DNA of 64,000 nucleotides from Inonotus obliquus (taxonomy: Eukaryota > Basidiomycota > Agaricomycetes > Hymenochaetales > Hymenochaetaceae), in assembly GCA_032164295.1 (NCBI GenBank), contig JAJHTX010000011.1, forward strand, positions 1-64,000. The letters run 5' to 3'. The position numbers were made by a program, and so were the translations under genes. Under the pieces are notes generated by a model, which was given only the letters and a program-made list of their open reading frames with translations, had not been told where the DNA came from and made no database searches. Positions 11,640-23,872 of the stretch are shown piece after piece. Position 1 is the stretch's first letter. The number at the start of each line of letters is the position of its first letter.

Positions 11640-13201
11640 CTCATCTACGTCGTCGTTGCTTCTGTATTCCCTCCAAGGGGTTGGATGGGCCACTCTACCG
11701 GAAAGTTCACTGGTAAGCGCTGTGATCCTTCATGAATATCCTCAGTGATCCAGATCCCATACACAATCTAGCTTATACAAAGGAAGGCAGTTCTATACTC
11801 TCCGCTCTGGTCGTCTGGGATGCGACTCCCATGTTTTGGCTTGCAGATGCCCAAGTGGTCAAGGCCGTGACCTCGGATCGCCACACATTCAGAAAGGAGT
11901 TTGGCAAACGCGCGACCTGGTCGTCGTTTTCCGTTGCCAACGATAACGTATGTGGTTCGGTCTCGACGGGAAAGGGGATAATGCAATACCATATAGCGCT
12001 TAGTCTTTCAATCGAGAAGCTCTTCGTCAAAGTTCTGACTCCGAAATTTGCGTATTCGCTGTCGACTGAATCCCCTGACTTACTCCCCAGTTAGAAGAGG
12101 CACGAGGTGCTTGTGCAAGTCTAAAGTTCCATATGGAAGACCCTATTGCTAATGCACGGTACACAAATCCCGGAGAGGCAAATGACTCGCAGAAGCCAAT
12201 GACGCAACTAGGACGTCTGGAGGAGCAGGTACTAATGGGACTTTGACGGACGATGAGCTTTTCAGCAATATTTTCGTGAGTCTCTTGTGGACTTGCGGGA
12301 TCCCGAAAATAACCGATGCTGCTTTTTAGATGTTTCTCCTTGCCGGACATGGTGATATCCATGATGTTTATTCAAGATAGGTAGTTCTCAGCAGATGATT
12401 TGTATAGAAACATCTGCACATACTCTCAGTTTTGCCATCATAATTCTTGAATTACATCCTGAAGTACAACAAGAGCTCCACGAAGAGGTACTCCAAGTTT
12501 GGCCGACGCTTGATGACTGTCTGTCCTCTTCTAGCAAAAGGGGGTTCGACAAACTTGTGAGCTGGGCATTTGTTATCTTTTAATCTACTGATTAATGAAA
12601 ATATTTAGAATTACACTTTAGCTGTCTTTCATGAGACATTACAGTGTTTCCCCCGGTGCCTCGTATCAATAAGATTGTTGAGAAGGATGCGATTTTGACG
12701 AGTACACAATTCCACGTAAACGAGGTTAATTACGCACCTACATCATGTAATGGAGCACCATCCAATGTCGAGTTTTCACGCTACGAATCCAAAGATGCGA
12801 AGTTCACGGTGCATGTTCCGAAAGGAAGCACTGTAACGGTGGATATATGGGCGTTGCATATGAATCGTAGGCCTTCTTTCTTTGACTATTTTCTGGCTAA
12901 TTGTCTCTCTTGCAGCATTATACTGGGGTAACGATGCCCATATCTTTAGACCAGAGCGCTTCATTGATACATCGATGTGTCGCTGGCCGAGAGAGGTATT
13001 CATGTGTACTTCACAATGTGAATGAGTGGTGTAAAGTCCTTCCTTTTGTCGTTGGTATGAGATATTGCAACCCCCAGAAGGAATCGACGTAAACTGCTTG
13101 ACCGAGGTTGGAGAGCAGGTGTAACGACGACAACGACTCAGGGGTCTGTAAAGCCAAAAGCTAAGGAGATACCCGGATCAAATAATGTCGTACTGAAATA
13201 A
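11640..13201 (+). pseudogene. Decayed cytochrome P450, copy 1
   Basis: P450 parts lie in order but do not join to an intact gene. Seen: LADAQVVKAVTSDRHTFRKE (11838-11897), a LEEARGACASLKFHMED segment (about 12092-12142), DDELFSNIF then MFLLAGHETSAHTLSFAI after a plausible intron (I helix, about 12250-12445), a K-helix read as HETLQCFPPVPRI (12629-12667), KGSTVTVDIWALHMN, YWGNDAHIFRPERF (about 12925-12965), the heme-loop fragment PFVVGMRYC (about 13043-13069), and a C-terminal RRKLLDRGWRAGV (from about 13085). Lesions: no WxxxR C-helix segment, ExxR changed to ExxQ, and the stretch between the heme cysteine and the C-terminal motif deleted. A functional P450 needs ExxR and the full heme loop with following L helix, so this copy is almost surely dead. 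Confidence 0.82.
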
Positions 13202-13356
13202 GTGCCAATATTAATGGGAATGATATAATGCTTATCTGGTTTCTGAAATTCTGTATGGAGGTGGACGACCACGTGACTGGGCGGCTGACTGTCCTGTTCA
13301 GTGTTCTGAACAGGCGCGACGCGACGCGTTTCTTATTTTCTTCTTTCTCGTCCACC

Positions 13357-16300
13357 ATGTATCCTACCCTCCTCCTCTCCTTAATTGTTCTTTTATTTAT
13401 TTATTCTACGTCTGCGACGTCCTCTGTAGCATACCCGGTCAGGGACCAGTATCCATTGATTGCTCGTGTTGGTCAACCCTATTCTTGGTCCATCTCACGA
13501 GAAACGTTTGCCACCAGCGATCCGGACAATGTTACCATCTTTGCTCACGGTCTTCCCGCCTGGCTTACATTCGCAGGCTATACTTTCTCCGGTACTCCGA
13601 ATGCAGGCGATGAGGGCTCTGTCAACATCACTCTTGAAGCTAATGGCACACAGGACTCTTTCTCGTTGTGCGTGACACATTTCCCTGCGCCAACGTCCAA
13701 CATTCCTCTTGCAGACCAGTTCACCATCTCAAATCCATCTATGAGCTCCATCTTCCCGCTAAGTGCAGGGTCTGCATTGAAGTCTGGCAATCCGGCGATA
13801 CGTGTCCCACTCCATTGGTCATTCTCGATAGGGTTTCAACCCAACACGTTCGAGAACAAGTTCGATCTCTTTTATTATGCGCAACTAGCCGACGGTTCTC
13901 GCCTCCCGAGCTGGTTATCCTTCGATAACAGGACCGCTACCTTTGATGGTGTCGCAAGAGGACCACCTTTACGCGAAGGTGAGAGGGTGGAGTTAGTCCT
14001 CATCGCGAGCGACCAGGAAGGATACTCTGCGTGCAGGGTTCCATTCGACCTTTTTATTGCATCACATGACATCTCCCTTTCTGAACCTCTAGTTATAAAT
14101 GTTACAGCCGGAGAAGAGTTCAGTATAGACGCGCGGCAGGTGCCCTGGTTCTTCAAGGGCGTGTCCATCGACAATAGAGCATTCGCAGCGGATAGCGTTA
14201 CATCTCTTTCCGTCGATGGCACGTACGCCAATTGGGTCTCTTTTGACAACGCCTCACTCGTACTGAGCGGGATGGCGCCCTCGTCTGGGACATATTCATT
14301 GCCGATGACGCTATCAGCTTTCAACGAGTCACTTTCGCTGAACTCTACCATCGCGATCGTCCCATGCTACTTTACCTCTGAGTCTCTCCCAAGTGTTTCT
14401 ACGAGCCCTGATACGGATGTCTCCATTCCACTTGCACGCTATTTTTCGCGCAATGAGTATTTCTCTGGCCATGAGGTCACCATCAACATCTCCTCTAATG
14501 CCTTCTTCAATCTTACCATGCAGGATGGCGAGTACTTCCTTGCTGGACGCATTCCAGTCACACCAGGCACTTCACATGCGGATATAGAGCTTTCAGCTTT
14601 CGATCACATGTCTCACGCAACTTCGCGTGCGACACTCCGAGTATCTTTCCGATCGGCCAGCTCAGATGCTATCGCGAATGATGCTCTCGCAAAACATCGA
14701 CGCTTAATCCTAGGGCTGTGTATTGGACTCGGTGGCGCCGCAGGTATAGTTTTGCTAGCTGGATCACTAGCTCTCGTGAGGAAATGCTGTCGTGTGGAAG
14801 ATAAGGCGAAAGGTCCCTACAGTCCCGATGAGAGAATACACGAGCTGACCGGGCCTGACTTAGAAGGTGGCGGATATGGATGGTCGGAAAAATCTGGCCT
14901 CGGATTATCAGAATCACAATTGGTGCGCATTGCGTTTCCGACCATTGCAGTTATTCATTTCTCACTGACATTTCATAGTCGCATCGTCCCGACTATAAGG
15001 GTGGCGGTATCGGCTTCACACCATCTCTCATCCCTGGCTCACCTCCGCCCAGGCTCACTACGAAGGGTGCCTTTTTCAGGAACGTGAAGGCCGCTGTACG
15101 AAACTTCTCATCGGTAAACGGTACCGGGTCGGCCCGAAAGAGCACGATTTCCAAACCTATTCTCATATTCACAAAAGACAACCCCGATAACATGCGAGCT
15201 CTGCGGGCTGCTGCTGGGTTAGACGAAAGTGGATATGCTGACTCGGCGCCTGATTCGTTGGAAGCACCCCCAGGAGACGGAATCTCACTTGGATTGAGTA
15301 GTGGTTTGGGGTCTAGCCCGACCTCGACCACCGGACATAGTAATGAGACGGGCAAAACCAGCATCCCGCGTCAACGTGCTGACTTTGGTCCGGCGCGGAC
15401 TGTCTCTCATCAGAGAGTCCGGTCTGCTTCACACGCCCAAAACCCTTTGGTGCGTAAATCCTCTCATGCGCGACGTCGGAGTACGGACACACAAACGACG
15501 CGATCCTCAGGTGATCGGGAACGCGACGAGGAGCTAGCTGGGGCGGTCATCGTGACGGCATCACGCGCAACATCACTGCATTCCGCAAGGTCTTCTGCAT
15601 ACAGTTACGCGCCATCCGCTTACACTAGAGACAGTGCGCACGGTCCAGGTAGCATGGCGAGACCCCGTCTTGTGCCATTTAACAACGCCCGTGGGGTTCC
15701 GGTACCTGTTCCAACGCTCTCCTCAATCGCCAGCCCTGCTGGACCTCGCGAGCAGCGTCGAGTGAGCCAGGTCGCTGCGGTCGTGTCTCCGAACGTCGTA
15801 AGAACCGCGAAAGGCTGTGGTCCCGAAACGGATACAGATGCTATTATGACAGACGGTTTACGATACGTCCGCGCATTCGGAGACCAAAATACCGATCTTG
15901 AGTCCACACAATCACCAAATATGGACCGCCAGTCCTCGATTCCAACACCAGCCGGCTTGAGCTCGAAACGCTCTTCTCGTTCATCCACGCGTAATCAGGG
16001 TGGAGTATCTCCGACACTGACACAATCGAGTTACGTCTACCCATCGCCCTCACAAAGTGTAGAGTCGAGTGCGAAGCGAGGGAGCCGCGGCAGCCTCATG
16101 ATGAGTCGTATTCTCGTCCGCACTGGTGAAGCATTTGCATTCAAATATCCTATCGCAGTAGGTACACCTTGTGCGGAGCGCAAACTGGTCGTACGTCCCT
16201 TCTATGGAGGAACAAGCCTTCCTTCGTTCCTCGCACACGCCATTTCCAACTCAACTCCGACGCTTTCCAGGTCTGGATCGGGCAAGAAACGTCGTATACG

Positions 16301-16433
16301 GTATGAGGTCGAATTCTGGGGCACGCCGAGTACAAAGGACATAGGTGAGGTCATCGTTGGTATATTCACAGATGGTGAAAACATGGAATGCGTTGGGAGG
16401 TTGGTGGTAGAAGTTGTCTCTCGGGGCTCGTAG
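13357..16433 (+). CDS. Axl2-like cell-surface protein with cadherin-like domains
   Basis: Two exons, 13357-14922 and 14979-16433, separated by a 56-nt GT-AG intron, encode 1006 residues. MYPTLLLSLIVLLFIYSTSA is a signal peptide, so this methionine is preferred over the in-frame one at 13228. The ectodomain contains repeated LPAWLTF...FSGTPN and LPSWLSFD...FDGVARGPP units, the hallmark of dystroglycan-type cadherin-like (CADG) folds of fungal Axl2 proteins. Many N-x-S/T sites follow. A single transmembrane helix lies near residues 450-474 (LGLCIGLGGAAGIVLLAGS) followed by a basic/Cys stop-transfer. The cytosolic tail of about 530 residues is Ser/Thr-rich. In yeast Axl2 marks the axial bud site; in filamentous fungi it is linked to septin organisation. 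Tail-to-tail with the protease gene. Confidence 0.85.
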
Positions 16434-16834
16434 TTTGGCTCCCTTCTCCTAACCCTCTTCGGGAAGAATCTGCATAATTTGCTACCAGGGGGAGAATAGT
16501 ATAGGATGATTTTTTTGTATTTCTAGCTAATAGCCACTTTACAGTTGTATCAATACCACAAGCACAGTTCTAGCAATAATACGGAGTTCCTAAGCGGTTT
16601 GCGAATACTCACGGTCGTGCCAGGATTATTTACCGTATACTTCTGGGCCGAAACGCTCGTGTCAACTAGCGGATAAATTTATGGGATATTCATTTATAAA
16701 CCATGACGCTTGATAATCTTACAAGACAGGAATATTGCGGTGATACGAAGCTAGACATGTTAGAGTCAAAGTATTATCCGAAAAATCTTTTCAAAAAAAT
16801 ATCCCCAAGAAGAAGACAAATATACTCAAATCTC
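16434..16834. other. Convergent 3' intergenic region
   Basis: About 400 bp between two converging genes. It is AT-rich, includes a TTTTTTTGTATTT stretch near 16508 and a run of A near 16790, and holds no open frame of note. Probably the overlapping 3' untranslated regions of both genes. Confidence 0.5.
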
Positions 16835-19120
16835 TCACACAATTACCCCCGTCATAACGATAATGGATAGAATGACAGTTAATGTAGCGTCTCGCCACCC
16901 GAAATCAGCACCCAAAGTAAAATACAATATACAAGAGGCGTTGCTTCCTAGTCTTCGCTGACTCGGTGTGGCTGAGGAAGAAATGTCGGAAGCTACCGGT
17001 AGTTCGCTCACTTGAAGCACACCGTTTGAGTCGGTTGTCACTGCTATGTCGGTATGAGTGCCTGTTGGAGCAGATATTGTAGTCTCTATTGGGACGTATC
17101 GACATTCAATCACACTCCGTTCTTGACAAAAATATCGTACATACCAGGGTATCCGTCAGCGCTCTTGGCGGATTGCACGGCGGCAGAAAGTCGGGGAGCC
17201 GCATCGTCAGGAACCGTTGAGAGAAAGCCGATTCGCGGAGGATCAGCCGACGGATGGGTTAAATTGCCATAGTAAAAAGTCGAGAGTACACTTACGGTTG
17301 ATTGGATAAACATAACAAAGAAGAGTATGGAATGCAACTTACCTACGGAGAAACGGTTCTCCTATACTCCAACTATACAAATAACCTCCCACTTTCGGGG
17401 GATCTGTCGGTGCGAGATTAGGAATACAGAATTGAGCATCCGAATCGCCCACAGGTCTGCCAAAATCACGCGGGTCGATCTGGAATTGCCTTCCGGCAAA
17501 CTCGAAAACTAATGAATGAGCCTCCTCGCACGGATATGCATACGCGATAGCTTCATATCCCGCGGTAAAGGAAACGTAATCCTCTTCGGTATATAGGGAA
17601 GTGTCTAGAGGCGCGGGAGCGGCGAAAGGGGACGGTTGGGAAGTGCTCTGTATCAGCATGGACAAGATAGGAATGACAACATCTGCAGGCCCTCGAATGA
17701 GTGAGTTTCCGGTATCGACGAGAGCACTATGGCCTACACCATCCATAGTGACGTCTCCGAGAGACGAGGGTTCCAAGCGTACACCATCGAAATAGATGGC
17801 GTCGAGGGGAATTTCCCAAGCATAGGGATAGATCTCGTCGGATGCTTGAGGCACTACAACACCATTTTGCTGTTGTGTATATCTTCGCACAGGAGACCAA
17901 GTGAATGAGCTGTTATCAACGCCAGATGGAAGAGTGCCTAGGGAAAGAGTACCAATGTTTCCGCTGATCGACGGTGTCGTTCGCTGGAGCGCGACCGAAA
18001 ATTGTGGGGAGGCAAGAGCAGGAATCAAGGAGTCGTCATTATTCAAGGAATCACTTTTAAGGGCAAGACGTGAGACCAGCGGACCGTAGGCGTGGAACGA
18101 AGAAAGGATTTCTAAGTGGCTACTTTTCTGATCATCGCCTGTCATATTGTCACCTACGGCTAGATTCTTTGCAAACCCTAACAACGGGACTGGTGGGATA
18201 AATCGCGGTCGTGAATATAAGTCAATTCTTGGAAGGTTGCGTCGCCTGGAGCGTGATAGCGGAACTCCAGAAGCAGCAAGCGTATATAGTTCAGTCCATA
18301 GTAAGCTATATAAGCGTTAGACTACATCTTCATGGCGAGTTTCACGACGCGCACCTGTTGACGGGGAATCCGAGGCCAAATATCCCGGCGGATCCTGTAT
18401 CGACCACGGAGGTATCCGTGTCGTTTATCGACGCGAAAAACTGTTTCTGAAAGAAAAATCAGGATAAATCACTGTAGCACATTCCGTACGAGAACGCATA
18501 CCTCCAAAACAAGTCCAGCGATGCCGACTTGGTCCGCGCCTATTAATCCGAGTGCATGTGTTCCAGTCCTCGAGTCACCGTATAAGAGCCGCGCTTCGGC
18601 TACGGGATTGAAATTTTCAGTAGGGTAGAGTGGATATGATAACTCGGAGTTTGTTGGGAAAGCATTTGAAAGGACCCAGAGGTCTGCTGAACCCGTGTCT
18701 ACCACCAAAGCGAAGTTAGCCGTTTTCATCTGAGAAAGGCAGGGAAAGCATACCGAGGACAAGAGGCGTTGAGATGGGCCCAACTTGTACAAGCACATTG
18801 TATGTTCTATGAACCAGATGAATGATCAAGAAGATTCAGATGACTACTAGCGAAGTTAAGACGAACATGTCAAGCGCGTCTCCTAGTCCAATTGCCGCTG
18901 TCCCAGCTTCGCCCTGTTCGTCTCTTTTCCTTGTTCGTCTTCTCACCACACGGTGCAAGTCCAGCTGGAGGCCACCCCGCTCTCCCTGCAGCATATCTCT
19001 TGTTTCTTCATATTCTGTCCGACAGGTCGAAAGCGGAACTGCCACTCCGGGAACGCAAGTGGCAACGGAGTATGTAGCATAAGAGAACAAGAGTAGGCAG
19101 TAGATGGAGAACAGCGTCAT
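16835..19120 (-). CDS. Pepsin-like aspartic protease with C-terminal membrane anchor
   Basis: The product begins MTLFSIYCLLLFSYATYSVA (signal peptide) and has a basic RRRTRKR site in a short propeptide. After an intron, TYNVLVQVGP precedes the first catalytic motif VVDTGSADLWV near 18690. An exon with SINDTDTSVVDTGSAGIFGLGF follows (18438-18370). The large exon 18184-17339 holds the second active site ALVDTGNSLIRGP and ends GEPFLR, spliced by GTAAGT to an exon with STFYYGNLTHPS. The last exon (from 17080) is Ser/Thr-rich and ends in a hydrophobic segment TVILSIIVMTGVIV, pointing to a GPI or transmembrane anchor. So an A1-family surface protease, as in fungal yapsin-like enzymes. Exact exon edges near 18200 and 18740 are not settled. 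Function in wall processing is inference. Confidence 0.83.
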
Positions 19121-19584
19121 CGTCGCAGTTGTTCCAGCAGGTGGTCAAAATATATTCTGGTCGTGTTGCAAGTATGAGATTCATCAGAATGTGGAAGTCG
19201 ACATAAAGGGAGAAAGCCAAGCTGGCCAAGGACCGGCTAGGCTGAAATCCATCGCTAAGCTATAACTATAGTATTTGAAAGTAAGAGCAATAACAACTTC
19301 CCTTTTCTGATAATTTACAGGGACTTGCATCCTCCGTGAAGACATTCAGAATTGAAAGCATCTGCAAAAGTGAACTTGGTGGTTGTACGCATACCTTCTG
19401 ATGAGTGAGTGAGTAGAGTTCAGTTCGTCTTATGTCATCAATCACTTATGTAATATTTATCATGGTTTGGTCATGGATGGTCACAGAAAAGTCTGGCAGA
19501 AATAAAGCTTCGTCGAGTTGAACATACCCCTGGTCCATTGACGAAGCGGAAGCGAGTATTTGCTCATGCGTAGTCAAGATCTGA

Positions 19585-20914
19585 TTACTGTTGCTTACAC
19601 TCCTCCTGCGTCTTCCCTGACGCCCCGCGAACCTTTCCAGAACGTCGTGGTCCCGAAGCATCCTCATCGCTATCTTCTTCACCCTCGGAATCATCCTCAT
19701 CCTCGAAATCGTCATCACTAAGGTCCTCCGCGTCGTATTCTAGAGCTTTTCCTGTGAAATAGTCTACTGCACGAGGGATGATTCTGTCCCTGATGTCTTC
19801 TCCGATCTGCAGAAAAGAAACAATATTAGATTAGCAGAAATCGCTCTGAGAAATGTTACAAGCCTGGTAGTCAAGTTCCAGTCGGGACTCAAGCTCCTCA
19901 CGGGCATCTAATGCGTCTTCGTCCAACTCTTCGTCGTCTTCATCCTCCGGAGGAGGAGTTGGTGGGCTGAAGAAATTAAAGAAGGAGTCGACTGGACGCG
20001 CCTTGCGCACGAGACGTACGCGGTTGGTATCTGCAGCATCGATTAACACAAAGTGAAGTAGGAGAGTAAGCGGATGAGGCAAACTTTTGTTTCGTTGCTT
20101 TTTGACCTCAAACTCCTTCGTCAGATCCTTGTCCTCCTTCCAGCGAATCGGTGTCCCTACTGCCCGGTCATAGATGAAATCGCCAGAATAATCGATCTCG
20201 GGTTTATATAAGTACGTCTTTTCGAGAATCTCGTCCTCAAAATACTCATTCAGAGAGAAATGGAAGAGTAATTTGAACCCAAGCGGCTCGCCGTCGAGAT
20301 ATTCAAGACGAATGTCCGTGAGATGCTTCAAGGCATCCGCATCCCTGTCGGTAATAAGTTCCGCGATACCGATGTGATTGCGCAGCGCAGTTAGCCAGAA
20401 CTCGGGGATCGGAGCAGACGTGTCGCCCTCAGGCAGTGGCTCATCCACAAGGTCTTTAACAGCCGGTTCACCGTCCTTGATCTCCTCGGCCGTCGGTGGC
20501 ACAGAGCCTGAGATGATAGCAGCTCGCCTTTCATACAAGGGCTTCGCGCGCTCGAGGTACTGACACAGCCAGAATGATTGTCAGTGATGAAGTCTGACAA
20601 ATCAAAAGCCATATATATGCGCAAATTACCTTCTTCTCCAAAGCCCACACTTCACGTTTAAACTCCTGCTGCAGCTCAGTCTGCTTTACTTGTACTCCAA
20701 TTAGCGCCAAAAGACTCCTTTTTGCTTCAACGCTTAGTGAAGTAATGGGGTTATCAAGGTCCTCGCTGTCTTCCCCCTCGTCGATTTCTTCTGATACCGT
20801 TTCTGGGATCGTTGGTCTTGAAAGACCTGTCGAAATCGGCGCATTTACCTGCGGAGTATTTTGGGGGGTCGGCGCGGTTGGGTCGAAAGTGTTGATTGGG
20901 ACGCTGGATGTCAT
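19585..20914 (-). CDS. NAP1: Nucleosome assembly protein 1
   Basis: Four exons: 20914-20630, 20559-20085, 20030-19864 and 19806-19585, giving 382 residues. The conserved core is plain: YLERAKPLYERRAAIISG, IPEFWLTALRNH, FHFSLNEYFEDEILEKTY, KKQRNKNTNRVRLV, SFFNFFSPP and RDRIIPRAVDYFTGKAL, then an acidic tail and the terminal ECKQQ that resembles the yeast ECKQS end. NAP1 is a dimeric H2A-H2B chaperone that shuttles between cytosol and nucleus; the acidic tail binds histones. The third intron can only be joined in frame with a GC donor (CAG|GC...AG). A MITE lies 165 bp upstream of the start codon. Confidence 0.95.
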
Positions 20915-21078
20915 TGCCGACTGTTATTAGAGGGGGTGAAAGTCAAGTGTAGTGGTTAGGGTAGGGTGAAGTTTGAACGCTTTGAGGGTCACGAGACTAC
21001 GCGTATCACGTGTATGAATGGTATCATTACCTAAGCCTAGGTACTGACTTTTTCAAGTTCTTGTTGCTGCCAGTACTA

Positions 21079-21279
21079 CAGGTGGGTACATTAAGTCTTC
21101 GGCCCCCCCAATTTTGGAAGGTGATTTGCATGCCTTATTGGGTAAGTAATCTTGTCGAACTCAGACCTTGCCGACATGAACAGGTTACCAGGGTGCTACC
21201 CGACGCTTAAATTGCCATATAAAGTATGCAAATCCACCTTCCTAAAACAGGGGGGCCGAAGACTTAATGTACTCACCTG
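21079..21279. mobile_element. Foldback MITE with TA target-site duplication
   Basis: A 201-bp element. The left end starts CAGGTGGGTACATTAAGTC and continues TTCGGCCCCCC. The right end is the inverted copy (GGGGGGCCGAAGAC, TTAATGTACTCACCTG). Inverted similarity goes deeper: TTTTGGAAGGTGATTTGCAT on the left matches the complement of TATGCAAATCCACCTTCC on the right, so over 55 bp of each end can pair. TA dinucleotides flank both ends (21077-21078 and 21280-21281), which suits Tc1/mariner-type mobilisation. No coding sequence inside, so it would depend on a transposase elsewhere. Confidence 0.85.
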
Positions 21280-21281
21280 TA

Positions 21282-21638
21282 GAAAGTCTACAACATATTT
21301 ATTTGTTATCGTCCTCTGTCTCAGCGGTGCAATATGTTCATGTAAATCGAGCAAAATACAAGCGGTCCTTGAAAATAGACTATCTCTAATCGATTAGGTA
21401 AGTGCACATACACGGAATGGAAATCAGGAACTAATGACCTCTGACAATTCACTATTTTATTGATAAATATTGTGAAGGTTACGATAACAATCCCTTGCCT
21501 TGTTGTTGAATTGCAAGTATCGACATTAGGCTCTTCATCTGTTGACACGGATATCAGTTTCAGCAAAGCCCGCGATGTCCTGCCTTGGCTGAATAGAACA
21601 AAGTAATAACGCGGTCCGATCTTGCACCCGCGCATTCC
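21282..21638. other. Intergenic region
   Basis: About 360 bp between the MITE and the second P450 remnant. AT-rich, no open frame with a domain, no repeat seen. Confidence 0.4.
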
Positions 21639-23703
21639 TTGCGCGCCGCAACGCGCATGAAAACCGTACTTAACCCTACTAGAAGTCCCAAACATCCGAC
21701 ATTCTTTTCTTCTCTTGCCGTCATGTCTCTACCCACTATTCTGGTTGGCGCTATACCTTTTTTCGTTTTCATCAAATTAGGTGCACAAGGGAGCTTCCCG
21801 AATTTGGACCTAGTTTCGGTCTCGTCTACGAGCTTTCCAGGTCATGTCCAAAAGAGAAGCTTTGCTAGCTTCATCCAATGAAGCCACATACGCGCACATA
21901 TCTCCTCCTCGCGGTTGGTTGGGTCATATAACGCACGTTTATCCTGTGAGTCCATCATCTCCTTTATAATTTATATTGACATGCAGACAACTTTGGTATA
22001 TTCCAAGAAGGGAACCACGATCCTGCCTGGCCTCTGAGCATGACGCTCTTGGCCGATTTTGCAGATGCAGAATCTCTCAAGGCCATAACTTCAGACCGAC
22101 ATACATTCACGAAAGATTCCAGTTCAGTGAGTGGTTGTTTTGTTCCCCCATACAGTCTCCTTATTCAGTTGGCTCACAATAATCTTGGGTGTACACGTTG
22201 GTTGACTCATCTGCGGAAAGAATCTGGTTTCTACCGACACCTATGAAGGCGACGTCGCATTGCTGCTGCAGGTCTGGGGTTCAGCGAATCCGCCACTAGT
22301 TTGACGTGGGCGGAAACGCTTCGACTGGGTCCACGAATGGACCTCTAATAAAATGAATTGGACACAAATTTCTGTTGCTCATCCGATACCAACGTCAACC
22401 AAACAATAGCGATTGACATAATTTCCAAAATGACCCAGCTTACTCGTTATTGCGGCAGCAGGAGTTTCACTTGAGCTGATCCTGGCCCTACCTTCCTATT
22501 CGCGTTCTCATTTGATCTCTCCTACTTTCCTTTCCTATCCAGATTGTGGGTTCAGTTAGCACTTTCGATAATATTTCTACGAGTGAACATGCTTCTGCAG
22601 ACAAACACGCCGATTTGATGCGAAGGCTGGTTGAAGCCAACGAGACGTGTGACGGATAATGTGAAGATAATAAATGGAGCACTCACGGACGGCGAGCTTT
22701 TCAGTAATATATTCGTGCGTGAGTTAGTTGATACTTGCTGCCTCACCCTGCCACTGATGGGTCAAGACTTTCCTGCTTGCAGGGAATGGTTAGTCGCTCA
22801 TCTGTAAATTTTCTTTGCATTTATTTATGACATTACACAGAAACGTCGGCTCATACCTTTAGTTTCGCAATGCTTCTGGTTGCTGTTTATCCGGAAGTTC
22901 ACACAAAAATTCACCAAGAGTCGTGCCGCATATGACCAGCAAGATGGTGCAAAGGGGCTACAGGAAAGACTTTGGAGAATTCATGAGTGAGGCCTGAGAA
23001 GACTGCGCTATAGCTAAGCTGCACCTATCTCGTACAGGAATACACGCTTACATTCTTCCGCGAGACATTGCGTTGTATTGCGTTGTTTTCCCACGGAGCC
23101 GCGAATTATCCAGCTAATGAGCAAGAACGCTGCTGTTACCAGATAAACAGATCATCATGCACCCGGAGCATCAATCGGGGAGCCCGAGTCTTCATTTGAC
23201 GGCGCACACACAAATATGCAACTTGAGTGTCATGAGTCCACGGACAAAACGATACACGCTATAATCATGGATATATGGGGATTACATATGAACTTGAGTA
23301 TCCTGGTCATATCAGACTCTTGTCAGTCCTACTGATGATGAAACTGATGGCAATAATCTGGGGTCCGGATGCACTGATTCCCTCCTGAGCGATTCATAAA
23401 TATGGATGAATACAAGTGGCTCCGTGAAGGGCGTGAGTAGTTTTCTAATTAACAGTCATTGCGCTGGCCAAGTCTGATTTTAACTTTCATCAAGTTCTTG
23501 CATTCTCAAGCGAGGCACATGGTTACATCGGGCAACGTTTTGCGCTGGCAGAGCCAATTTGTGTGCTTGCGAACCTTATTCGCCGTTATGAAATCCTTCC
23601 GGCAATCGACGCTCAGTCATTTGCCTCTTACGAAGAATTCAAGCGCACAATGCTAGGCTATTCGGTGGCAGGTGGCACTCACGATTATTCCCGTCACTAA
23701 GCA
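21639..23703 (+). pseudogene. Decayed cytochrome P450, copy 2
   Basis: Remnants follow P450 order: a membrane-anchor start MSLPTILVGAIPFFVFIKL (from 21724), ADFADAESLKAITSDRHTF (about 22055-22112), a C-helix/early core RRRRIAAAGLGFSES interrupted just upstream by a TGA (about 22243-22283), ETSAHTFSFAMLLVAVYPEV (22841-22900), FFRETLRC (K helix, ExxR kept, about 23050), a MDIWGLHMN segment near 23270 and WGPDALIPS followed by a stop near 23387. The heme loop reads FSSEAHGYIGQRFALAEP (about 23505-23560): the family pattern FxxGxRxCxG has lost its glycine and arginine, and tyrosine stands where the iron-ligating cysteine must be. With several in-frame stops this is a dead gene. It shares the DRHTF, ETSAHT and DIWxLHMN segments with copy 1, so both come from one subfamily. 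Confidence 0.85.
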
Positions 23704-23872
23704 CGTGGAGCTCAAGCGATTAGAATAGTCACAAGACATGGTAAGACCAGAGCATTGCATATTATCTACAATATACCACTAAGCCGGCGTTTCTGCAAAT
23801 GAGACGAACCACAAATCAATCCACAAGTGCCTTGTATTTCTCCGTCTAAAGAAGTTTGCTAAAGATAAAGCA

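Noticed and set aside
13228..13356. Alternative ATG at 13228 for the Axl2-like gene
   Set aside because: It would bury the signal peptide that starts at 13357 behind 43 residues of mixed composition.
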